DNA from: Actinernus sp. WN-2022
Taxonomy: Eukaryota; Cnidaria; Anthozoa; Actiniaria; Actinernidae
Direction: 5' to 3'
DNA: 64,000 bases
NCBI GenBank assembly: GCA_030867875.1
Contig: JAOWCC010000019.1
Coordinates: 77,714,861-77,778,860, forward strand
Shown here: piece by piece, positions 24,601 to 30,134 of the stretch
How positions within the stretch are numbered: the first letter of the stretch is position 1
Layout of the letters: every line of letters begins with the position of its first letter
Translations under genes and position numbers: made by a program
The notes under the pieces: generated by a model
What the model saw: only the letters and a program-made list of their open reading frames with translations
Told to the model about the DNA's origin: nothing
The model's database searches: none

Positions 24601-26526
24601 TGAAATCCCTAGTGATCTCGCGCCCCCGGGGGAGGGGGGGGGGGGCGAGATCCCTGGGGGGGCGAAATCCCTACGACACCGGTTTCATAAGTAAGCTCCA
24701 TTTCCGTTTCCTTTTGAATTTAAGTGAGGCTTTCGAATTTAAGTGAACTTCGGTTTGGCTGGTTTTCGTCTTCGACGTCTGTAGTTTGGACTTCGATTTG
24801 ACTGATTTTCGTCTTCGAATGTGGAGTTTTCGATTTCGAATAGTGAGATTTCGTCTTCGATGTCTGTTGTTTGGACTTCGAATGGTGAGATTTCGACTTC
24901 GATTTGACTGTTTTTGTCTTCGATGTCTGTAGTTTTGACTTCGATTTGAGTGATTTTGACTTCGATGTCTGTAGTTTTGACTTCGATTTGAGTGTTTTCG
25001 TCTTCGGTGTCAGTAGTTTGGACTTCGATTTGAGTGTTTTCGACTTTGAAGTTGATTTTGTCGTTCGTATTTTTGTCCGCAACGGAACGCCATACTTTAG
25101 TAACAGAGGAAATAGCTGGTATTACAGTGGCGTCTACGAATAGCAGTTTCATCGGTATTGATCTGAACGCCTCACTTCAATGTAATGAAGCGCTATTCAA
25201 ACTGTGTATCTAAATTAGTCGTGCTTGTTTAGAGGATGTTGGTTTGAATAGTGCTTCATTACATTGAAGTGAGGAGTTCGGGTCAATACCGCTGCAACTG
25301 TTATTCGTAGATGCCACTGTAATATCAGTTATTGGAAATTATTCACAAAGGCAATGAGAGGCTCGTTTTATACTTGACACCCTCAACATCCTGAAAAAGA
25401 CGTAACACTAAAGAACAATATAATCGGGACTGACATATTAACACGAAAGGGTCTTCCTTGTGTAACGTAAACTGTAAAGTGGTGGCATATCTCGAGGTTT
25501 CAATGGATTTCAATCCGCTACACGGCAAAACAATGCGCTCTTCCTATAGATTAAGTTTCACAGCGCGTTGAAGGACTTATGTTGACCAAAAATACCCAAA
25601 AATTCTTTTTTCTAACCAAACTCTAACCTCGACATCGCAAATAAAGAAATTATGGGATAGATCTCAAACAAAGAAATTATGGGATACAAAAGCCAGATTG
25701 CTCTTTTAATAAAACACTGGAAAGTACGTTATTACCTCTTAAGCGAACAAGCACACAAAATCAGGCACGTGTCTTCCTTCCTCACTATACAATAGACTAT
25801 ATCGCAACTCCGCCGTCGCAGGGCACTCTGGGATGGATATCTCAGTTTTCCATTGTTGTTGTTGGGCGGCCATCTTGGATTTAACAATGGAAACTGAGAT
25901 ATCCATCCCAAAGTGCCCTGCGACGGCGGAGTTGCGATATAGTCTATGGAATGTGATTATAGTGAATTTGCAAACACAAGAGAGACTTTTCTTAGTAATA
26001 TATATGGAGTAAATGATAATGTTCGTTCCTTTGATAAGAGGTCACTATTTTTATATATTCTTTCAATGAAAGACAAATCTATGATGTTATTGTCAGCTAA
26101 ATATTTTCGTGATGTTTTGAAATTGGCGAACAGCCTTTTTTAATATCTCGAACATAAATGTAATTTTGTTTATTATTTTTGCTGATGTACCTGTATTGGT
26201 ATAAGGTGTTAATATAGATTATGTGTATCTTGAAATTAAACTTTCCAAAACTCTGATGTTCGATTTATTTCTCGTAATATTATTAGGAGGTATGGACAGA
26301 ACAGCCCATCGCAGCAGCACTCATGTTTGGCTTACCATTGTTGGTGTTCTCATTCATTATCTACACTCTGTGTACTGCGGAGGGCGGGGACGCGGACGAG
26401 GACGAGGAATACAACGAGGACGAGTTTGATGAAGATGAGGATGGTGAGCAAGTTGAACCCAGTCAAGAAGAGAAGCACGACCAGGCGACGGTCACCCAAC
26501 CTGGAGGGAAACCCAAGACTGAATGA
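6639..26526 (+). CDS. TMX3: TMX3: ER transmembrane thioredoxin-related protein disulfide isomerase
   Basis: Membrane-bound ER oxidoreductase of the PDI family. Coding exons: 6639-6690, 6764-6812, 7574-7613, 9655-9772, 11356-11401, 12249-12329, 14139-14256, 14388-14465, 14582-14645, 16359-16466, 17073-17133, 17381-17434, 19060-19116, 19239-19380, 19963-20001, 21535-21564, 26287-26526. All introns are GT-AG and phases join without a break, giving 458 aa; the human protein is about 454. Residues 1-25 form a signal peptide ([11 protein letters not shown]...). Exon 4 holds the thioredoxin site [10 protein letters not shown] (C53 and C56; human has CGHC). VRGFPSIK is the cis-proline loop. The middle carries the redox-inactive thioredoxin-like domains. 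Residues about 386-406 are the single membrane helix, followed by a strongly acidic cytosolic tail ending KPKTE, which fits a KxKxx ER-retrieval signal. The ATG lies in GATGGCGGCC. An acceptor 3 nt downstream (26290) for the last exon is also possible. Confidence 0.95.
7031..7321 (+). repeat. MITE with GGCCCTTTGCAGCTAACA termini, copy 1
   Basis: Lies in TMX3 intron 2. AATAGGCCCTTTGCAGCTAA at the left is matched by its reverse complement at the right. The interior has a second inverted pair (TGGAGAGCAAAA / TTGCTCTCCA). A second copy, in the opposite orientation, is at 28853-29143. Confidence 0.85.
8280..9307. repeat. TTAA-flanked element, TIR CCCTTTCCCT
   Basis: Lies in TMX3 intron 3. Left end TTAACCCTTTCCCTCCTG, right end CAGTAGGGAAAGGGTTAA: TTAA on both sides and inverted CCCTTTCCCT termini, the arrangement of piggyBac-type insertions. 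About 1 kb, no transposase frame, so non-autonomous. The piggyBac assignment is inferred from the TTAA and CCCTTT ends. Confidence 0.7.
9215..9290 (-). repeat. tRNA-like A/B-box segment (possible SINE)
   Basis: On the minus strand TGGCTCAGTTGG matches the pol III A-box consensus TRGCNNAGYNGG exactly. About 50 nt downstream AGTTCAAGTTT is a weak B-box. It sits inside the right part of the 8280-9307 element. A tRNA-derived SINE head is likelier than a working tRNA, since no full cloverleaf is apparent. Confidence 0.3.
10135..10205 (-). repeat. tRNA-like 5' half (possible SINE)
   Basis: Minus strand TGGCGCAGTTGG is an exact A-box match, followed by TAAAGC and an anticodon-arm-like GGTCTTCC. The expected B-box is poor, so this is a degraded tRNA-derived repeat at most. 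Confidence 0.25.
10352..11028. repeat. Two direct copies of a 200-230 bp element; second copy has TIRs
   Basis: Copy A is at 10352-10549 and copy B at 10805-11028. They share CCCAAGCTCTGTTTATG, then TTTTCGATAAATATA and a GAATAAAACTTAC block. Copy B is closed by an inverted terminus: AACACAGGAAACCCAAGC at its start versus GCTTGGGCTTCCTGTGTT at its end, plus an inner AATTTTTAAATCTAGCTTT pair. Copy A lacks the right terminus. Lies in TMX3 intron 4. Confidence 0.75.
11184..11305. repeat. Palindromic MITE
   Basis: GGTATGATCAACTAAA at the left and TTTAGTTGATCATACC at the right. Inner arms are TTAAGGTA and GGTTAGCATAC. No coding content. TMX3 intron 4. Confidence 0.7.
11798..12023. repeat. TIR element, GGGTGCGTTCGATTGACCGTA ends
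   Basis: Left arm (11798-11836) and right arm (about 11986-12023) are inverted copies over about 38 bp with few mismatches (core GCGTTCGATTGACCGTATTC). Non-coding interior. TMX3 intron 5. Termini starting GGGTGCGTTCG resemble those of many animal hAT-like MITEs; superfamily inferred. Confidence 0.75.
12363..13344 (-). CDS. Unidentified pair of overlapping open frames in TMX3 intron 6
   Basis: Two long minus-strand frames overlap: 13344-12994 (116 aa) and 13097-12363 (244 aa, with ATG). The first has unbiased, protein-like composition (for example [20 protein letters not shown]) and the second two hydrophobic stretches near its N-terminus and near its C-terminus. Frames this long are unusual in such AT-rich intron DNA. 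I recognise no family. It may be a nested gene with exons joined across frames, a retrocopy, or chance. No clear promoter or poly(A) context was found. Confidence 0.25.
13478..14077. repeat. 600-bp TIR element with GACTCGG repeats
   Basis: Left end 13478-13523 and right end 14026-14077 are inverted copies built from repeated GACCGAGTCA / CCGAGTCCGAGTCAAATGA units, so each terminus is itself a short tandem repeat. Interior carries an 88-aa frame (13584-13850) without recognisable domains. TMX3 intron 6. Confidence 0.8.
14646..15960. other. TMX3 intron 9, nothing recognised
   Basis: AT-rich intronic sequence without a gene, clear repeat or inverted repeat that I can support. Confidence 0.3.
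15961..16326 (+). repeat. Direct tandem duplication, about 184 bp x 2
   Basis: Copy 1 starts at 15961 (CTTGTGCAGATT) and copy 2 at about 16143. Both contain CTCTTAACTAGGCCATTGTC, AAATCTGAATGAGAAAAAGAA and GAAAACTGTTTGATGCTGAA. It ends a few tens of bases before TMX3 exon 10, so the exon's branch-point/polypyrimidine region lies at its edge. Confidence 0.8.
16762..16902. repeat. Near-perfect palindrome (MITE)
   Basis: CAGTCAATGCCAAAAAGG and its exact complement at the end; arms of about 60 bp including AACCTTTTTGGC and CCATTGTTTTGG, with a short spacer (GCTATTGTCTAG). Flanked on the right by a (TA)n run, which may be its target. TMX3 intron 10. Confidence 0.85.
17484..18310 (+). repeat. Tandem array of 32-nt units with GGTAAG core (minisatellite)
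   Basis: Unit ATCAAATCTTGGTAAGATCT plus TGGTGGGATGTT, repeated across about 0.8 kb of TMX3 intron 12. From 17513 to 17800 two variants alternate (AAGATCTTGGTGGGACGGT and AAGGTCTTGGTGGGATGTT), giving a 64-nt higher-order dimer. Later units are more diverged. Most units contain TTGGTAAG, which fits the 5' splice-site consensus. The array is interrupted at about 18028-18125 by a hairpin element. Confidence 0.9.
18028..18125. repeat. Hairpin element inserted in the minisatellite
   Basis: TAGTCTCCTTTGCAGCCA at the left pairs with TGGCTGCAAAGGAGACTA at the right; inner arms CTCTGTCAC / GTGACAGAG. The tandem units resume after it, so insertion came after array growth. Confidence 0.8.
18312..18750. 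repeat. TTAA-flanked foldback element
   Basis: TTAAAGTGCATATAAGCCCA at the left and its complement ending TTTAA at the right; arms about 130-150 bp (inner AAGGTTTATATTTCCA, GATGTCATC). TTAA borders both ends. No coding sequence. Inserted at the end of the intron-12 minisatellite. Confidence 0.85.
18755..18990. repeat. Diverged AAGATCTT repeats
   Basis: Irregular units such as AAGATCTTAC and AAGATCTTGC, partly in inverse orientation to the array before 18310. Probably an older, inverted remnant of the same minisatellite. Confidence 0.5.
19683..19739. repeat. Short hairpin
   Basis: CCCAGACCCTTCT pairs with AGAAGGGTCTGGG, with inner ATTTCTTA / TAAGAAAT. TMX3 intron 14. Confidence 0.55.
20648..20727. 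repeat. Hairpin beside a TIR element
   Basis: CATGCATAAATCTTGATACCC is matched by its complement ending at 20727 with one or two mismatches. Stem about 36 bp with a short loop. Confidence 0.65.
20739..21143. repeat. TIR element, AATTAGCCGGTAACAAAA ends
   Basis: Left AATTAGCCGGTAACAAAAAG plus AGCAGGGGACTGG; right CCAGTCCCTTGCTCGTTTTG plus TTACCGGCCAATT. About 400 bp, non-coding. TMX3 intron 15. Confidence 0.8.
21221..21285 (-). repeat. tRNA-like segment with B-box
   Basis: Minus strand GGTTCGAGTCA (complement of 21234-21244) matches the pol III B-box GGTTCGANTCC at 10 of 11 positions. It is followed by a T-run 15-20 nt downstream. The A-box region (ACTAGTAGTCAAGAG) is weak. A tRNA-derived SINE remnant is likelier than a tRNA gene. 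Confidence 0.3.
22144..22530. repeat. TIR element with about 50-bp ends
   Basis: Left TATGTCAGGAAAATCCCAG followed by ACGATCGGGG; right arm is its inverted copy (CCCCGATCGACTGGGATTTT, then CCCGACGTA). About 80% matched over about 50 bp. GC-richer than the surrounding intron, which leaves accidental long open frames. TMX3 intron 16. Confidence 0.75.
22543..22609 (+). repeat. Inverted repeat, left copy
   Basis: About 65 bp (AGTATGGCGTTCCGTTGCGG onward to CACTCAA) that recurs almost without change, inverted, at 25030-25096. The pair brackets the PHD element, two palindrome clusters and a minisatellite. Confidence 0.85.
22719..22934 (-). CDS. Short unidentified frame, protein-like
   Basis: Minus-strand frame; the likely start is the internal ATG at about 22910 in AAAATGGCTTCTCGC, giving about 63 residues ([19 protein letters not shown]...). 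Composition is protein-like and predicts helices, ending before a stop at 22719. No domain recognised. It lies just outside the left end of the PHD element and may be a first exon fragment of a larger lost gene. A chance frame is possible. Confidence 0.25.
   Translation of the reverse strand: MSKLTNKMASRWLPSNDDFFNSLLRFIETTETQQNSASYDASEFLFRRLDAYERTLSTLKSRVAESLGWKS
22975..23117. repeat. Palindrome cluster A (C/G-rich)
   Basis: Imperfect palindromes alternating GGGATTTCG(C/T)CCCCC and GGGGCGAGATCCCTAG(T/G)GATC. Several C or G runs of six or more bases could form quadruplex or cruciform structures. Confidence 0.8.
23393..23907 (+). repeat. Direct duplication of about 130 bp inside the PHD element
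   Basis: 23395-23525 and 23755-23907 share GCTTTCTATACTAAAGAG, CTTATTAGAACAAATCTGTA and AAGTCGTGCTTGTGCC. The second copy runs into the PHD frame; the first runs into an unrelated stretch. This suggests an internal duplication that placed the PHD sequence behind a repeated leader. Confidence 0.75.
23899..24153 (+). CDS. PHD-type zinc finger, probable terminal exon of a mobile-element gene
   Basis: Encodes about 84 residues with a basic N-terminal part followed by a PHD finger: [35 protein letters not shown]. The Cys4-His-Cys3 order is complete, with the aromatic W before FH as in chromatin-reading PHDs that bind histone H3 tails. The frame has no ATG at its 5' end (it opens at GTG), so it is probably a 3' exon or a truncated frame. 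The stop is followed 50 nt later by AATAAA. In cnidarians PHD fingers often sit at the C-terminus of repetitive element proteins; that link here is inference from the enclosing TIR structure. Confidence 0.65.
   Translation: MLVPVLKTKPLKSRKARVIERAHKSVAIENYCNCKLPEAFGDMVECSLCGDWFHQKCVGGQFDTSVEWLCSSCAPRSSKRLRRE
24203..24208 (+). promoter_or_regulatory. Poly(A) signal AATAAA after the PHD frame
   Basis: AATAAA 50 nt after the PHD stop codon, followed by a TGT/TTG-rich stretch at 24212-24250, as expected for a cleavage site. Confidence 0.5.
24508..24683. repeat. Palindrome cluster B (C/G-rich)
   Basis: Three full units of about 46 nt (GTGAAATCCCTAGTGATCTC between G6 and C6 runs) plus partial ones. 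Inverted relative to cluster A. Confidence 0.85.
24720..25050 (-). repeat. Minisatellite, period about 36 nt
   Basis: Repeats of TCGACTTCGATTTGAGTG...TCTGTAGTTT with 12- and 18-nt sub-periods. Because the unit length is a multiple of three, two minus-strand frames stay open and give Lys/Ser/Thr-rich repeats ([12 protein letters not shown]). Treated as a satellite rather than a gene; see findings. Confidence 0.8.
25030..25096 (-). repeat. Inverted repeat, right copy
   Basis: Inverted partner of 22543-22609, near-identical over about 65 bp. Confidence 0.85.
25113..25329. repeat. TIR element
   Basis: ATTACAGTGGCGTCTACGAA at the left and its inverted near-copy at the right; inner arms CTCACTTCAATGTAATGAAG / CTTCATTACATTGAAGTGAG. 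About 215 bp, non-coding. Abuts the 25030-25096 repeat. Confidence 0.85.
25792..25947. repeat. Palindromic MITE
   Basis: ATAGACTATATCGCAACTCC at the left, exact complement at the right; arms about 63 bp (one mismatch seen) around a 30-bp spacer that includes GGCGGCCATCTTGG. Very low arm divergence suggests a young copy. TMX3 intron 16, about 340 bp before the last exon. Confidence 0.9.
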
Positions 26527-26956
26527 CATCTGGAGTAACTGGCTGTGTTAAACCAGTACATCAGCTGGGTTGGATCCAGGGGGTATACTGAAGGGGGGTT
26601 CGATGCCTCCCCTCCCTACCGACCCTCTTTTTTAACTCCCCCTTCTCTCCCTCCGTTTTATAAAGAAAACAAATCATTCACCTTGATCGAACCTCTATGA
26701 ACCCCCTCTGAGAATGCTGGATCTGCTTCAGATAAGAAATATGCATTTCCACTCTCAAGTCCCAAATATGCCTCCATGTCGTTGTGTGCCGAGGTTTTGT
26801 TCTTCATTTCACTGGTGGAAGATACTTGTGGGTGTTGGGCCATGACAAACTGCCTAGTATGTCAGATGCACTTACTCCACTGTGTCTACTGGGTCTTTTA
26901 TCAAGAAACATTTCCCCCCATTCCCAGTTTCACTCATCGTGCTTACTGTATCATTT

Positions 26957-26962
26957 AATAAA
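26957..26962 (+). promoter_or_regulatory. Probable TMX3 poly(A) signal
   Basis: First AATAAA on the plus strand after the TMX3 stop at 26526, followed by a GT-rich stretch (26980-27000). Gives a 3' UTR of about 450 nt. Confidence 0.5.
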
Positions 26963-27007
26963 GGGACTGTACGAGAGACACTCGTGTTATGATGTAGTTT
27001 GAGTAGG

Positions 27008-27654
27008 GTAGGCCATTCCAGTACCTGAGGGACAATCGATCGACCGTGGTCGAGCGACTGATCCGCCTTTCTGCGATTCCAACCCAGACTCGTACCCAGT
27101 CGCTACTAAGTTAAAATTGGCGGCGCGGTTGAGAAGTCGCGCAAAGGCGAGGGGATTTCTTTCGTCCTTCCCTTGACACCACGCGCGCTTGCTAGATTAG
27201 ACCGCGCCGCCTTAGTAGCGACTGGGAACGAGTCTGGTTTCAACGAATATCGACCGTCAAGGACGACGGTGAACATTGTTTTAAATGCTGCTTTGCTCAT
27301 TTGAGAACAACTGGACGTAATTCATACCATGAACATTTGAGAACGACGTTAAACTCGTAACGCGAACATCTGAAAACGACACAGTTCAGAACATGAACAT
27401 CTAAGAACGACGAAGTATTTGAGAACGACGTAACGCAAACAATTCAGTGAAACTGAACAACGTAACTTTTAGAAGTGTAATTTTTGATCTAGCCTGCGTG
27501 CAGACGTTATCCGGATCGTAATCGACGGCGATCGAGCATAGTCCACGGTAGTCGACCGCGATCGATCGTAGTCGACCATGATCGATGGTGATCGAGTGTA
27601 GTATGTCAATCTGTCGGTCCATTGATCGACGATTGAGCTACTAGAATGGCCTAC
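27008..27654. repeat. TIR element with a nested MITE and GATCG-rich repeats
   Basis: GTAGGCCATTC at the left and GAATGGCCTAC at the right, with weaker similarity extending inward (CAATCGATCGA / TCGACGATTG). It contains the 27081-27239 element, degenerate repeats of GAACATCTGAGAACGACG (27300-27440) and of ATCGACGGCGATCGAG-like units (27515-27600). Confidence 0.6.
27081..27239. repeat. Nested MITE, CAGACTCGTACCCAGTCGC ends
   Basis: AACCCAGACTCGTACCCAGT at the left, and ACTGGGAACGAGTCTGGTTT at the right; inner CTACTAAG / CTTAGTAG and GGCGGCGCGG / CCGCGCCGCC. GC-rich interior. Confidence 0.85.
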
Positions 27655-28204
27655 AATACTATGGGTTTGACACAAACCTAATCCAGTTTTATTTGGAACC
27701 GATGTTACACATAAACCATGTTTGTTTGGTTGCTGTTTCCAAACCAATTGGTAAAGCAGGGTCAAGTTAAGATAACTGTTCTTCTACCTTGGTCACAGAA
27801 GAATGGCTATGGAAGACTCGGTGACGTTCACAGCTGCAGTCGTGCTACTAGTGAGCTATGAAGCAGCAAGAAAAAGTGAAGAGAGAGAACCTGTGGGGCA
27901 ACATTTATCCCGCTTTCCTTATTTCAAGGAATTAATTTGTAATGATCCGGCAACAAGTGATTTGACTGGTTATTGCTGCAGCGATCTAATAAATATTGTT
28001 TGTTATACATGTTTGACTGCATAAAAGTGATATTCAATACCACCTTGGCCATGGGTCTTTTCTCTTCGCTGTTTAGAAGAACGCATTTACTTACTGGAAA
28101 ATCTCGATGATTTCATTTGAGTTTGGACATCCAGCAACTTGTTTAATCGTAGTTCTATATTTTCTTTCTCTTCAAAGCCATGATATGGGATAAGTGATGA
28201 TTTT
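27655..28204. other. Intergenic, no supported gene
   Basis: Contains a 73-aa frame (27803-28024) with an N-terminal methionine but no recognisable domain; left unannotated as a gene. Confidence 0.3.
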
Positions 28205-28390
28205 TTAAGAACTGAATGGACCCTTCCAGTGTCAAGTTATAAAGGAATAATATTTAATTAATTTTGTATTATATCCATCAGTTGAGTAAAGAGATTGAAT
28301 TTTTAAGAATTGAATGGGCACTTCCAGGGTTAAGTTATAAAGGAATAATATTTTAAAATCTGTATTATATCCATCGATTGAGTAGAGATT
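28205..28390 (+). repeat. Tandem duplication, about 105 bp x 2
   Basis: Both copies share TTTTTAAGAA(C/T)TGAATGG, AAGTTATAAAGGAATAATAT and TGTATTATATCCATC. Non-coding. Confidence 0.75.
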
Positions 28391-28679
28391 TTAATTGCAC
28401 CACATGGAACCCTGCTTATAATAACTTACTGAGGGAGGGCCGGACGGGAAAATATTTGGCTCGGTCATTTCGTACGTCTGTCCGTAAGTATTTTCCTGTT
28501 CGGCCCAAGTTTTAATTACTTGATCACCAAGTTTTAGTAACTAGCAGGGCCGGACAACTTTTTCCGGACCACACGTCCGACACGCACGGCCTCCGACACG
28601 CGACTTGTAAATGATTTGAAAGGAAAGCGCTCGCGGGGCCGTATGGGTAATACGGTCTCATTCGACCACGTTTTACGTA

Positions 28680-29173
28680 AGAGGTAATCGGCTAACTCTG
28701 TTGCCACCCAATTCAGATCATGTGATGTAAACACGCTACCCTGGAGAATTGACTCTGAAAATTAATTTTATTCAGATAGGCATGACTGCATTATGATAGA
28801 ATGAAAAAGGAATAATTCCCCAGAGCAGCATCTGTTTACATCACATGATCTGAATAGGCTCTTTGCAGCTAACAGTCACGTGCTGATATAATACTTCATT
28901 AACGAATGAATTGAGCTCGTGATCCACATGGGAAAGGCGTTGCCATGGATGATGGAGAGCAAGCTATCTTCAAAAACGCAATTTTAGAAAGATCGACAAT
29001 CGATTGGAGGTGGAAAATAGCATTTACAAACATGTTTTGCCAATAGCAATACCGATCTCGTACAAGGCCTTTAAATAAATGAAGTCAGATATATTTTGCT
29101 CTCCAGTACAACCACGTGATTTGTTAGCTGCAAAGGGCCTATTGGGCGGCAACAGCGTTAGCCGATTACCTCT
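28680..29173. repeat. Outer TIR element carrying two nested MITEs
   Basis: GAGGTAATCGGCTAACTCTG plus TTGCCACCCAAT at the left, inverted as ATTGGGCGGCAACAGCGTTA plus GCCGATTACCTC at the right. Inside are a palindrome at 28711-28855 (ATTCAGATCATGTGATGT arms) and the MITE at 28853-29143, so three insertion events are stacked. Confidence 0.8.
28853..29143 (-). repeat. MITE with GGCCCTTTGCAGCTAACA termini, copy 2
   Basis: Inverted copy of the 7031-7321 element, sharing termini and interior (TTGCTCTCCA, GTTGCCATGGATG, TTCATTAACGAATGAATTG). Its arm beside 28853 reads AGGCTCTTTGCAGC (one mismatch). Confidence 0.85.
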
Positions 29174-29544
29174 ATTGTTGTGGCTTTCACGAAGCGCTAG
29201 CCGAGTAAATTCAACACGAATTTTGACCACGAGACGACGAAAAACATGGTAAATAAGGAAATACTATGGTAAACTATCGTAAATTTGTTAAAAGTGAAGC
29301 GAGCAGGCCAAGAAGACCTGAGAGAAAATCAGGGGAAAAGTGATTTTAGCTAGCGTGCGTACAATTTATCTTGCGCGAACGACAGAGCAGTTGCAAAAAA
29401 GGACACCACGGTTCAACTCTTCTCAAAATCACTAACCCGAAAGACAAATCTAGTCTGGGAATCTGGTGAATAATTTGAGCGTTGTTCATTGGAATAAATA
29501 TTCTTCGAGGTCCAGATGCGGACACTTTGCAACCAGAGTAAATA

Positions 29545-29686
29545 ACCTGTGGAATTCCCCAAAGATCAATTCTTGGTCCACTTCGGTTGTCATTGGCAAT
29601 AAACCAGTCAAGTGTTCGATGTAAAGTACTTGGCGTGCAAGTCGACCAATTCCTAACATGGAAAAAGCATATTGATCATAGCCCGA
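29545..29686 (+). pseudogene. LINE reverse transcriptase scrap
   Basis: Encodes GIPQRSILGPL, the RT motif that normally precedes the FADD box, followed almost at once by LGVQVDQFLTWKKHIDH, which normally lies over 100 residues later. The catalytic core is deleted. Dead fragment. Confidence 0.65.
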
Positions 29687-29699
29687 GGAATGTACGACT

Positions 29700-30110
29700 T
29701 AATACCGAGGTTCTCGGTATTTAATACACTTATTTCATTGTTTAGCTAGCTATAGAAAATTGAACAAATGGTGTCACAGTTAAAACCATTTATACAGGGC
29801 GTGAATTGTTTTCCGCAGATCATGGGTGGGTACATGTCACAAATTCCTTGCCCCTCCTCACAGGCGTTTGTTATGGCTGCCCTGACAACTGCCTGTGGGT
29901 CCCCGGGGATAGACCCCGCAGGATGGCCGTTGATACCTGCATTATTACCTCCAGAATATTTTGGAGGTAGATCTAAAGAAACATTTGGATTGCAGCAGAG
30001 GTTCCTTTTCTCCCTTGTGTTACTTGCCGGTGAAAAAAAAAGGAACCTCTGCTCGCAGGGCACACGATTTATGCAGAAAAACAAACACACACAACCTCTG
30101 TAAATGCACA
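29700..30110. other. Intergenic next to the RPL13 3' end; inverted repeat
   Basis: GCAGAGGTTCCTTTTCTC (about 29995) and AAAAGGAACCTCTGC (about 30038) form a stem. Overlapping open frames on both strands across this palindrome have no recognised domain. Confidence 0.4.
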
Positions 30111-30112
30111 GT

Positions 30113-30118
30113 TTTATT
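30113..30118 (-). promoter_or_regulatory. RPL13 poly(A) signal
   Basis: Minus-strand AATAAA (plus TTTATT) 17 nt after the RPL13 stop codon; a very short 3' UTR, as is usual for ribosomal protein mRNAs. Confidence 0.7.
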
Positions 30119-30134
30119 ATACTTTTGTTCCCAA

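Larger units (their letters stand above)
22965..24683 (+). mobile_element. Candidate 1.7-kb element: TIRs, palindrome clusters and a PHD-finger frame
   Basis: Terminal inverted repeats: CCGGTGTCCCAGGGATTTCG at the left (from 22966) and its counterpart ending GACACCGG (24682) at the right, about 26 bp with three mismatches. Immediately inside each end is a run of imperfect 32-bp palindromes (22990-23117 and 24508-24665) of the form GGGGGG-TGAAATCCCTAGTGATCTCG-CCCCCC with a CTAG centre. Between them are a duplicated segment, a PHD-finger frame and a poly(A) signal. The whole lies in TMX3 intron 16. No transposase is visible, so its mobility is inferred from structure only. Confidence 0.6.

Noticed and set aside
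24720..25152. 120- and 137-aa Lys/Ser/Thr-rich frames on the minus strand
   Set aside because: Overlapping frames of one minisatellite; repeats divisible by three stay open by chance. Kept only as a finding.
26223..26551. Alternative frames over TMX3 exon 17 (Gly/Arg-rich)
   Set aside because: Shadows of the acidic-tail codons; only the 26287-26526 frame joins upstream exons and gives a membrane helix.
27803..28024. 73-aa frame starting MAMEDSV
   Set aside because: No domain, no splice context and no second exon recognised; a possible transposase N-terminus could not be supported.
29746..30103. Overlapping 110-aa frames on both strands beside RPL13
   Set aside because: They cross a palindrome, read through on both strands and resemble no family.
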